Assembly: GCA_020353535.1 (NCBI GenBank)
Contig: CP070696.1
Coordinates: 1,955,662 to 1,997,817, forward strand
Origin: Spirochaetaceae bacterium
GTDB taxonomy: Bacteria > Spirochaetota > Spirochaetia > SZUA-6 > DRHE01
Reading direction: 5' to 3'
Length of the DNA: 42,156 bases
Shown: one piece after another, positions 6,904-14,126 of the stretch
Position numbering within the stretch: the stretch's first letter is position 1
How the letters are laid out: each line of letters starts with the position of its first letter
Position numbers and translations under genes: made by a program
The notes under the pieces: generated by a model
Told to the model about the DNA's origin: nothing
The model's database searches: none
What the model saw: the letters and a program-made list of their open reading frames with translations, nothing else

Positions 6904-7680
6904 GTGAATGGGTACGAGCGAAAAATTGAAATCATGAAACTATTGGAGGAGAAGGGGAAGGTAAATATCAATAGACTTGCCGAGGAATTCCAGGTAACGA
7001 AAGTAACCATTCGTTCTGACATAGACTCCTTGGAAACACGAGGTCTCCTGGTACGCACCCATGGCGGAGCGGTATTACCGGAAAACCATCACCGGGTACG
7101 TCGAATCACCCAGACGCTTCAAGAACGGAGGAAGGAGAAAGAAGGAATTGCGCTTGTCGCCCGGACTCTGATCGAACCGGGCTCTACTGTTCTAATCGAC
7201 TCGGGCAGTACCACAGCTATTCTGGCTCGTAACCTAAAAAGTATGAGACTTACCGTCGTTACCAATTCAGTGCTGGTCCTTCAAGAGTTGGTCGGATCAG
7301 AAACAGTGAAGCTGCTGGTCTGCGGCGGTGTACTGAGAAAGTCAGATATGGCTTTGATAGGGGAGATAGCCCGGTCTTTCTACGAGCAACTCAATACAGA
7401 TATCGTATTTCTGGGAGCAAACGGGTACTCAGTTGAAAAAGGCATTAGTTGTGCAAACCTGATCGAGGCTCAGACCAAGCAGCACATGATCAAAAGTGCT
7501 CAAAAGGTGTGCCTGTTGGCGGATTCCTCCAAGCAAAACAGGGTCGCATTGGCCCATGTCTGCGATTGGGAAGACATCGATATTTTAGTTACCGACAGCT
7601 TGAGTTCGGCTGACCGGGAAGCGCTGGCGGGCTATGGCGTGGAGGTCAAAACTATAAAAACGAAGGAGGAGGGAAGATGA
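6904..7680 (+). CDS. DeoR-family transcriptional regulator
   Basis: A 258-residue DeoR-type repressor. The N-terminal winged helix reads RKIEIMKLLEEKGKVNINRL then AEEFQVTKVTIRSDIDSLE, followed by the family signature LLVRTHGGAVL. The C-terminal sensor domain (DeoRC) has DSGSTTAILARNL, the phosphosugar-binding loop of the ribose-5-phosphate isomerase-like fold. GTG 6904 is the only start that keeps the first helix. It overlaps the binding-protein gene by 4 bp and is therefore part of the transporter operon it presumably controls, probably through a phosphorylated sugar or sugar acid. Confidence 0.92.
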   Translation: MNGYERKIEIMKLLEEKGKVNINRLAEEFQVTKVTIRSDIDSLETRGLLVRTHGGAVLPENHHRVRRITQTLQERRKEKEGIALVARTLIEPGSTVLIDSGSTTAILARNLKSMRLTVVTNSVLVLQELVGSETVKLLVCGGVLRKSDMALIGEIARSFYEQLNTDIVFLGANGYSVEKGISCANLIEAQTKQHMIKSAQKVCLLADSSKQNRVALAHVCDWEDIDILVTDSLSSADREALAGYGVEVKTIKTKEEGR

Positions 7681-8654
7681 AACGACTCATTCTTTTCCTC
7701 GGGGTTCTGGCCATCGTGGCCGGAACGGGTTTTGGTACACCCCAGGTAGAGGAAACCTGGCCGGATCCGGAACAAACCATCACCGTGGTGGTCCCCTATG
7801 GAGCAGGGGGAGGGACCGATCTAATTTTCAGGCCCGTTGTTGAGGAGATGAAAAAGCAGAGTCCCGCAAACATCATTGTCAGTAACGTGGGCGGCGCAGG
7901 AAGCGCTACCGGTACCAACGAGGTGTTGAACCAGCCGGCGGACGGCTACACGATGCTGGCCAGTGGTACCCATACTGTGGCCGCTACTCTCCAGGGTTTG
8001 ACCGATGGCTACAGAGAGCTTGAGGGTATCGCCAGCTTGAACTGGGATCCCTTCATCATCGCGGTTTTGAGAGACAAGCCCTGGAACTCCATGAAGGCTC
8101 TTGTCGAGGCTGCCAAGAAGAATCCCGGCGTGATCAGCCTCGGAAACGCCGGTATGGGCGGAGCCACTGGGGTGGCCTCGGTGGGATTGAACCTGGCCTT
8201 TGATAAAAGTTTCAATGTAACCCCCTTTTCGGGTGGTGCGGACCTGCTGGCAAATGTATTGGGCGGTCATTGCGACGTAGGCATTTTTTCCCAATCCGAG
8301 ATGCTGGCCAACCGTAACATGCTTAGACCTCTGGTCATCCTATATGATAAGCGCAGTGCCCTAGCTGACCTCAAAGATGTACCAACACTGAAGGAGGCGG
8401 GGTATGAAAATCTGAACGTACCCGGTGGCTCCTTCCGATCGTTTTCCGTAAAAAAGGGAACCCCTCCGGCGGTAAAGAAAAAACTGGCGGAGATGGTTGA
8501 TCAGGCTTACAACAGCAAGGTATTTCAGGATTTCATGAAGGAGAAGGGCCTGCTGCCGGCTTACTACGAGCTGGACAGACTGGATTCCTACTTTGAGGAG
8601 CTGGTTGAAGCTTACATTCCGATTCTCAGAGAAGCGGGATTGTTGAAAGATTAG
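7677..8654 (+). CDS. TTT transporter solute-binding protein (TctC/Bug family)
   Basis: A 325-residue secreted binding protein of the tripartite tricarboxylate transporter family. It has an N-terminal signal peptide (LILFLGVLAIVAGTGFG) and the family core ITVVVPYGAGGGTD, then SNVGGAGSATGTNEVLNQPADGYT. These loops grip the carboxylate of the ligand in Bug proteins. A strong GGAGGAGGG ribosome site precedes the ATGA overlap with the regulator gene. It delivers substrate to the TctAB membrane pair encoded next. Ligand unknown; known members take up citrate, other di/tricarboxylates or sugar acids. Confidence 0.93.
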   Translation: MKRLILFLGVLAIVAGTGFGTPQVEETWPDPEQTITVVVPYGAGGGTDLIFRPVVEEMKKQSPANIIVSNVGGAGSATGTNEVLNQPADGYTMLASGTHTVAATLQGLTDGYRELEGIASLNWDPFIIAVLRDKPWNSMKALVEAAKKNPGVISLGNAGMGGATGVASVGLNLAFDKSFNVTPFSGGADLLANVLGGHCDVGIFSQSEMLANRNMLRPLVILYDKRSALADLKDVPTLKEAGYENLNVPGGSFRSFSVKKGTPPAVKKKLAEMVDQAYNSKVFQDFMKEKGLLPAYYELDRLDSYFEELVEAYIPILREAGLLKD

Positions 8655-8677
8655 GGCTTACTCTTTACACTGCAGTG

Positions 8678-8719
8678 AGGAGGCAGCGCCCCTCTGAAGT
8701 AGGGTGCGCTGCTTCTCCT
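8678..8719 (+). other. Strong intergenic hairpin between tctC- and tctB-like genes
   Basis: AGGAG-GCAGCGC-CCC (8678-8692) pairs with GGG (8702-8704), GCGCTGC (8706-8712) and CTCCT (8715-8719), with a single-base and a TT bulge. Only three Ts follow, so it is a leaky terminator or an mRNA 3'-end stabiliser that would favour the binding-protein message over the membrane genes. Confidence 0.65.
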
Positions 8720-8731
8720 TTACATCAGGCA

Positions 8732-9445
8732 ATGAAGTTCGGAACACGACGCGTCATTCCCCTCGTTTTCTTGGTTGTATCCCTACTCTATCTAGCGTTC
8801 AGTTTCTCCCTTGAGCAGTACAGGATGATCGGAGATGAGAGAGGCTGGGATCCAGGCTCTCGGGCTTTGCCGATCGCCATGGGTTTTCTCATGTTAGGAC
8901 TTTCGATATACCTGATTCTGAATGAAACGGCGAAGGAACAGGCAGAAGGTTCGGTTCCCGCAGGCGCCCGTAATCTGATCCTGCTCACACTCATCATGAG
9001 TGTCCTCTACATCCTTGTGTTCCGCACTTTGGGTTTCATCCTCTCTACAGCCGTACTGCTGTTCACTTTGATCTACTTCAACTACCAGGAGAACGTCCGC
9101 CTGCGTTTGCTGCCCCGCTTTGCCGTCGGTCTTGCCGCGAGTGCCGCATTTGGGCTTCTGATCTACACCGCCGGCAGGTTCATTACCCGCGGTCTCTTCT
9201 TTCTGGGGAGAGCTCGAGGTTACGAGCTGTTTACCAGCAAGGTTTTCAGTGCTTTCGTGGTATTGCTCGCTGTCTCAGCTTTATTTGCGGGGCTTCTCGT
9301 TTCTTTCCGCAGGACCGTAAACAGGTCGGAGTTTCGCAGTATGCTCGTAGCCGGACTGGTGTCGGCGGGAGTAACAGAGGGTCTGTACCTGGTTTTCAAA
9401 CAAATTTTTCTGGTCAACCTGGCCAGGGGAATCGTGTTCTGGTAA
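8732..9445 (+). CDS. TTT transporter small membrane subunit (TctB family)
   Basis: A 237-residue membrane protein. The first ~155 residues match TctB: four hydrophobic spans (VIPLVFLVVSLLYLAF; ALPIAMGFLMLGLSIYLIL; NLILLTLIMSVLYILVF; FILSTAVLLFTLIYF) with the WDPGSRALPIA loop typical of the family. The remaining ~80 residues add two or three more spans, making it longer than the usual TctB. ATG 8732 lies just after the hairpin; an in-frame GTG at 8675 is inside the hairpin region and lacks a ribosome site. It pairs with the large permease at 9462. Confidence 0.82.
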   Translation: MKFGTRRVIPLVFLVVSLLYLAFSFSLEQYRMIGDERGWDPGSRALPIAMGFLMLGLSIYLILNETAKEQAEGSVPAGARNLILLTLIMSVLYILVFRTLGFILSTAVLLFTLIYFNYQENVRLRLLPRFAVGLAASAAFGLLIYTAGRFITRGLFFLGRARGYELFTSKVFSAFVVLLAVSALFAGLLVSFRRTVNRSEFRSMLVAGLVSAGVTEGLYLVFKQIFLVNLARGIVFW

Positions 9446-9461
9446 TCGAGGAGATCCTGCA

Positions 9462-10976
9462 GTGGTGGAGTTGCTTTCCGGGATTCAACAGGTATTTAAC
9501 GTCAATACGATTCTCTGGATCGCCCTCGGCGAAGTTCTCGGTATTATCATTGGGGCGCTTCCGGGGCTGACAGCCACCATGGGAATCGCATTGCTCCTAC
9601 CGCTGAGCTTCCAGCTTTCCAGAGCCACGGGTATGGGTCTGCTTCTGGGTGTGTACTGTGGTGCGGTCTCGGGCGCCTCGATCCCGGCAATCCTACTGGG
9701 CATCCCGGGGAATCCGAACGCCATCGCTACCGTTTATGACGGGCAGGCCATGACAAGGAAAGGTCTGGCGGGGCAGGCTCTGGGAGGCGCGGTGGTGGCT
9801 TCATTCATCGGCGGGATCTTGAGCCTGATCGCGCTGTCCCTGTTCTCACCGCTCATCGCCAGATTCACTCTGGCCTTCGGACCTGCGGAAAAAGCCACCC
9901 TGGCTCTGGTGGGATTGACCATAATCGCCTCCGTATCGGCCAAAAATCTGGCCAAGGGTGTACTCACGGGGGCTTTCGGCTTGGCCCTGGCTATGGTGGG
10001 CACGGATCCCTTTACCGACAGTTTACGGATTCCCTTTCCCGAGCTGCTGGCCAAGACACCGCTGGTCGGCGGGATTAAGTTGATCCCGGCCCTGATCGGT
10101 CTGTTTGGGGTCTCCCAGGTTCTCTACGATCTGGAGCGCATCCAGGGCGGACGTCTTGCCCCGCCGCAGTTGAAGATCGAGAAAGTGTTTCCTCCGCTCC
10201 GCAGGATCGCCGGCATGTGGAGGATCATCCTGGAATCCACCGGAATCGGTACTCTTATTGGAGCGATCCCGGGAACCGGAGCCTCCATTGCCGTATTCTT
10301 AAGTTACGAGCGAGCCAAACGGATCACCGCATCGCCCAGGAGCAAGCTGGAGAAGGTAGGAAGCGGCTGTTTGGAAGGAGTGATGGCTCCAGAGGTTGCC
10401 AATAACGCGGTAACCGGGGGGGCCCTTATACCGGTCCTGTCGCTTGGAATTCCAGGGGATTCGGGAACCGCCGTGTTGCTCGGCGCCTTGTTGATCAAAG
10501 GGGTAGTGCCCGGATACCAGCTGTTCAGCCAGAATCTAAGCCTCGTTTACGCCATCCTTTTCGCTTTGCTTCTGTCGAATATCTTTATGCTCACCTTTCA
10601 GCTGCTGGGGGTCCGGCTTTTTCCCAAAGTGTTGTCGATCCCCATGGCATTGCTGCTGCCTGTAATTCTCGTACTGTCCATGATCGGAGCCTATGCCATC
10701 GAAGGACAAGCAGTGCTGGCTGCTACCTTCGACATGGGAGCTGCCCTCTTTTTAGGCATGATAGGCTATTATCTGAAAAAGGCGGACTATCCAACGGCGC
10801 CCATCGTTCTGGGGCTGATTTTGGGAGGATTGCTGGAGGTAAACTTTCGGCGGGCGGTGAAACTCGCAGGGGGGAACTACTTCGTCTTTTTCACAAAGCC
10901 TATAGCCGTTGTCTTCATAGTTCTGGCTGTATTCTCGGTGGCATTTCCTCTCATCCAAAAGAGGAGAAGGTCTTGA
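9462..10976 (+). CDS. TTT transporter large permease (TctA family)
   Basis: A 504-residue polytopic permease with about 11-12 membrane spans. Both TctA signature loops are visible: GALPGLTATMGIALLLPLSF near residue 35, and the repeat-related GAIPGTGASIAVFLSYERAK in the middle, with APEVANNAVTGGALIPVLSLGIPG after it. It forms the sodium- or proton-driven channel of the TTT system. The start is GTG 9462, with GAGGAG eight bases upstream. Its stop overlaps the TTG start of the next gene by 3 bp. Confidence 0.95.
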   Translation: MVELLSGIQQVFNVNTILWIALGEVLGIIIGALPGLTATMGIALLLPLSFQLSRATGMGLLLGVYCGAVSGASIPAILLGIPGNPNAIATVYDGQAMTRKGLAGQALGGAVVASFIGGILSLIALSLFSPLIARFTLAFGPAEKATLALVGLTIIASVSAKNLAKGVLTGAFGLALAMVGTDPFTDSLRIPFPELLAKTPLVGGIKLIPALIGLFGVSQVLYDLERIQGGRLAPPQLKIEKVFPPLRRIAGMWRIILESTGIGTLIGAIPGTGASIAVFLSYERAKRITASPRSKLEKVGSGCLEGVMAPEVANNAVTGGALIPVLSLGIPGDSGTAVLLGALLIKGVVPGYQLFSQNLSLVYAILFALLLSNIFMLTFQLLGVRLFPKVLSIPMALLLPVILVLSMIGAYAIEGQAVLAATFDMGAALFLGMIGYYLKKADYPTAPIVLGLILGGLLEVNFRRAVKLAGGNYFVFFTKPIAVVFIVLAVFSVAFPLIQKRRRS

Positions 10977-11746
10977 GGGTCGTTTTTTTCGGCACTGCCG
11001 GAGCGGTGCAGGACGCTGCGGACAGTAATGTCTGCTTTGCCGTTCGGGCAGACGGGTGCAGCTTCCTGGTAGATGCTTCGGGTTCTCCCGTCCACAACCT
11101 TATAAAGGCCGGCCTTGATCCGCTATCTCTTGATGCCCTGGTACTGACCCACAGCCATGCCGACCACATTTACGGGGTGCCTTCTCTGATCCACAATCTC
11201 TGGCTGATGAAGCGGAGTAAGCCCCTGCAAATAATCTCCAACCCACCAACCTCAGCAAAGACGATGGAACTCCTCGAGTGTTTCGGACTGTTGAAAAAGG
11301 AAGGGTTGTTCCCTATTGAGTGGATAGATGGCGAGAAGGGTGTTGTGGAGATGGCAGCCTCTTTGAACCTGAAGTTATTCCCGGTCCAGCATTCAATTCC
11401 CACATCGGGTATTCGGGTTGAAGAACGAGCGGTTGTTTTTGTCTACACCTCAGATACGGCTCCGTTCGATGGGTTGTTTGCCGCCAGCCGAGACTGCCAG
11501 GTGTTGATTCATGAGGCCTCCGGGGACATCAGTCGGGAGAAGTATCTAAATCAGGCGGGACATTCCTCCGCCCGACAGGCGGGGGAAGCTGCAGCCCGAT
11601 CAGGGGTCGGCAGACTGTTCCTCTGCCACTTCGATTACTTTGCAGGACCTTCACCCAGGGATTTGCTGAAAGAAGCGCAGGCAAGTTTCAACGGTGATGT
11701 GGTTATACCAGAGCTGTTCCAGGAATACATGATTCGGGATGCCTAA
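10973..11746 (+). CDS. MBL-fold metallohydrolase (RNase Z/PhnP-like)
   Basis: A 257-residue metallo-beta-lactamase-fold hydrolase. The metal site reads THSHADH (H60, H62, D64, H65), followed by later metal ligands in FPVQHS, YTSDTAP and FLCHFDYF. The topology follows RNase Z/PhnP-type phosphodiesterases rather than beta-lactamases. The start is TTG 10973, served by GAGGAGAAGG. Its place directly after the TctA gene, coupled by overlap, suggests that it opens a cyclic phosphodiester or lactone of the imported compound; that is inference. It could also act on RNA. Confidence 0.82.
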   Translation: MRVVFFGTAGAVQDAADSNVCFAVRADGCSFLVDASGSPVHNLIKAGLDPLSLDALVLTHSHADHIYGVPSLIHNLWLMKRSKPLQIISNPPTSAKTMELLECFGLLKKEGLFPIEWIDGEKGVVEMAASLNLKLFPVQHSIPTSGIRVEERAVVFVYTSDTAPFDGLFAASRDCQVLIHEASGDISREKYLNQAGHSSARQAGEAAARSGVGRLFLCHFDYFAGPSPRDLLKEAQASFNGDVVIPELFQEYMIRDA

Positions 11747-12365
11747 ACAAAACAACCAACTGAAGCACAGCAACCAAGCCGTTGTCTTCGACTACGACGG
11801 TACTCTCATTGACTCCAGGCGTGTGAAGGTGCGCAATTACAGAGACGCCGTTGAGACCGTATTCTCCCCGCCCGAAAGTATGCGTACTGACATCGAAGAA
11901 TCCTGTCTTCGTACAATGGGGGCGAACCGGTTCGTTCAGCTCGAAGATACTCTGCGCGTTTTAGGAATGAGCGCCTCCAGGCAGCAGCGGGAAAATTGGA
12001 GCCTTTTGTATTCTGCCTTGAACCGCAGGACCATTCCGTCCGTTGCTGAATTCCCTTCCGTGCGGAGGCTTCTCAGCGGACTGGAAGAGGCTGGCTACGC
12101 CCTTTTTGCCGCTTCGGGGATCCTTGAGGCGGAGTTTCTCCAGGAGCTCGCAAAGCGCGGGTTCTCCCGTTTCTTCCTGGAGGCAAAAGGTGGGGACAAG
12201 GAAGCTTTTTTGAGGAGCTTGAAGGATAGGGGTTTCGCACCCATTCTGTTCGTCGGAGATACGATCTATGATCAACGCACTGCAGAAAAGGTAGGGGTGT
12301 CCTTTTTTCGAATCGACACGGAGGAAGATGTTCGCAAACTCGAAAGCCGTCTCCTGCCCACCTGA
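11739..12365 (+). CDS. HAD-family phosphatase
   Basis: A 208-residue haloacid-dehalogenase-type phosphatase. Motif I is FDYDGTLIDS (nucleophile D18, acid D20), motif II is around ASG (AASGIL), and motif IV is FVGDTIYDQRTA. The helical cap between motifs I and II is of the small C1 type, as in phosphoglycolate phosphatase. It overlaps the metallohydrolase by 8 bp, closing the transporter operon. It probably removes phosphate from a pathway intermediate; substrate not predictable. Confidence 0.85.
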   Translation: MPKQNNQLKHSNQAVVFDYDGTLIDSRRVKVRNYRDAVETVFSPPESMRTDIEESCLRTMGANRFVQLEDTLRVLGMSASRQQRENWSLLYSALNRRTIPSVAEFPSVRRLLSGLEEAGYALFAASGILEAEFLQELAKRGFSRFFLEAKGGDKEAFLRSLKDRGFAPILFVGDTIYDQRTAEKVGVSFFRIDTEEDVRKLESRLLPT

Positions 12366-12389
12366 TAGAGACGAACAATAATCCACGGC

Positions 12390-12418
12390 TTGACAGATGC
12401 CGCCCCACTAGGTTAACT
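12390..12418 (+). promoter_or_regulatory. Promoter of the two-aldolase unit
   Basis: TTGACA (12390-12395) and TTAACT (12413-12418) are 17 bp apart. They lie 38 bp before the KDPG-aldolase start and after the HAD stop, so the aldolases can be expressed separately from the transporter. Confidence 0.65.
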
Positions 12419-12455
12419 CAAGGAGAAAAGGAATCTCACGAAAAGGAGCCAAAGA

Positions 12456-13133
12456 ATGGCGCGATTTTCGAGACTCGAAGTTCTCAACACGATGCTGGAT
12501 TCCGGTGTGGTGCCTGTGTTCTACAATCCCGACCTGGAAGTTTCGAAAAAGGTGGTCAAGGCCTGTCTGGACGGGGGCTTGAGGATCGTGGAGTTCACCA
12601 ACCGGGGGGATCACGCCGTGGACGTGTTCGCCAAGCTCGAGCTGTACTGCCGGGCCGAGCTGCCCGACCTGATCCTCGGCGTGGGATCGATCGTGGATCC
12701 GTACAGCGCGGCCATGTACATCGCCCGGGGAGCGAACTTCGTGGTGGGTCCGCTTCTGAATCCGGAAGTGGCCCGGATCTGCAATCGTCGCAAGATTCCC
12801 TATTCACCGGGCTGCGGCAGTGCCTCGGAGATCTCCGAAGCGGAAGAGCTGGGCTGTGAGATCATCAAGGTGTTTCCCGGCGGACAGGTGGGAGGTCCGG
12901 CCTTCGTCAAAGCGGTTTTGGGACCCTGTCCCTGGGTCAGCATGATGCCCACCGGCGGGGTGGACTGTACCGAGGAATCCCTAAAAGCCTGGTTCGAAGC
13001 CGGTGTGGCTTGTGTCGGTATCGGCAGCAAGCTGATTCGCAAGGACCTGATACAGGCGGGGGATTTCGACGGCATCCGGGACAACGTAAAAAAGACCCTC
13101 CAGATCATTCGCAAGGTGCGGCCCAAGAAATGA
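12456..13133 (+). CDS. eda: KDPG/KHG aldolase
   Basis: A 225-residue class I aldolase of the Eda family, which cleaves 2-keto-3-deoxy-6-phosphogluconate to pyruvate and glyceraldehyde-3-phosphate, and/or 4-hydroxy-2-oxoglutarate to pyruvate and glyoxylate. The Schiff-base lysine is K138 in EIIKVFPG and the catalytic glutamate is E46 in EFTNR. GGVDCTEESLKAWFEAGVACV is the phosphate-binding end of the barrel. AAGGAG precedes ATG 12456. It is the longer subtype seen in Bacteroidetes-like uronate clusters. It is followed 46 bp later by a second aldolase with overlapping chemistry. Confidence 0.92.
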   Translation: MARFSRLEVLNTMLDSGVVPVFYNPDLEVSKKVVKACLDGGLRIVEFTNRGDHAVDVFAKLELYCRAELPDLILGVGSIVDPYSAAMYIARGANFVVGPLLNPEVARICNRRKIPYSPGCGSASEISEAEELGCEIIKVFPGGQVGGPAFVKAVLGPCPWVSMMPTGGVDCTEESLKAWFEAGVACVGIGSKLIRKDLIQAGDFDGIRDNVKKTLQIIRKVRPKK

Positions 13134-13179
13134 TGCCTGTTCCCAGCACCAAAGGGATGATAGTTGAAAGCGAGCATCG

Positions 13180-14100
13180 TTGAGTAGTTCTTCCGCGCCC
13201 ATCGACCTGGCGGGCATCTTTCCTCCGATAGCCACGCCGTTCGACGAGAGGGGATCTGTCCGGCCATCCGCTTTGGAGCGGAATCTGGAATTCTTGAACC
13301 TGTACGATCTCAAAGGGGTTGTGGTGCTGGGCTCGAACGGAGAGTTCGTGCTTCTCACGAGGGAGGAGAAGCTCATAACCATCGAGACGGTCAGGGATTT
13401 ACTGCCGCCCGGGAGACTCCTGATCGCCGGTACCGGCTGCGAAGCCACCCAGGAAACGGTCGAACTTAGCCGGAGCGCCGCACGTGCCGGTGCGGATGCT
13501 GCTCTGGTAATCACTCCCCACTATTACAAGAACCGGATGGACAGAGAGGCTCTGATCCGCCACTTTACGACCGTCGCCGACGACTCGCCGATTCCCATCA
13601 TTCTCTACAATATGCCCGCTTCCACGGGGTTGGATCTGGACAGTCCCACGGTAACAGAACTGGCTCGCCATGGGAACATAATGGGGATAAAGGACTCCAG
13701 CGGCAACCTGAACAAGATGGCCCAGATTCTGGGGACAGTCAAAGGAGATTTTCAGATACTGGCCGGATCTGCGGGTTTTCTCCTCCCCGCCCTTTCTCTG
13801 GGTGCAGTCGGAGGTGTAGTCGCTTTGGCCAACGTGGCACCCGGCCTTTGTATCGATCTGTATCAGGCTTTTCTCCGCGGAGAGCTTGACCGGGCTGTGG
13901 ATCTGCAGGTGCGGATCGTGGGCTTGAACAATCTGGTGACCCGGGAAGGTGGAGTACCCGCCCTGAAAGCTGCCCTGGACCTGGTAGGTCTGGTTGGCGG
14001 TCCGCCGCGACCTCCTTTGCAGCCTGCCGGCACAGAGATGAGGGAGCGATTGCGCCGCTCACTGTCTGAGCTGGATCTACTGGGCGAAGGCACAAACTAG
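13180..14100 (+). CDS. DapA-superfamily aldolase resembling 4-hydroxy-2-oxoglutarate aldolase (HOGA-like)
   Basis: A 306-residue class I aldolase of the dihydrodipicolinate synthase/N-acetylneuraminate lyase superfamily. The Schiff-base lysine is K171 in GIKDSSGN and the proton relay tyrosine is Y143 in LYNMP. Instead of the usual GTTGE loop it has LGSNGEFVLLT (50-60), followed by AGTGCEATQETVE, DAALVITPHYYKNRM and ILAGSAGFLLPALSLGAVGGV. I recall these as close to mammalian HOGA1, the last enzyme of hydroxyproline breakdown. The start is TTG 13180 with only a weak ribosome site. With Eda beside it, cleavage of a 4-hydroxy-2-keto acid is likely. Confidence 0.82.
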   Translation: MSSSSAPIDLAGIFPPIATPFDERGSVRPSALERNLEFLNLYDLKGVVVLGSNGEFVLLTREEKLITIETVRDLLPPGRLLIAGTGCEATQETVELSRSAARAGADAALVITPHYYKNRMDREALIRHFTTVADDSPIPIILYNMPASTGLDLDSPTVTELARHGNIMGIKDSSGNLNKMAQILGTVKGDFQILAGSAGFLLPALSLGAVGGVVALANVAPGLCIDLYQAFLRGELDRAVDLQVRIVGLNNLVTREGGVPALKAALDLVGLVGGPPRPPLQPAGTEMRERLRRSLSELDLLGEGTN

Positions 14101-14126
14101 AGAAGCGCTGCCGCCGTTTCATCATC

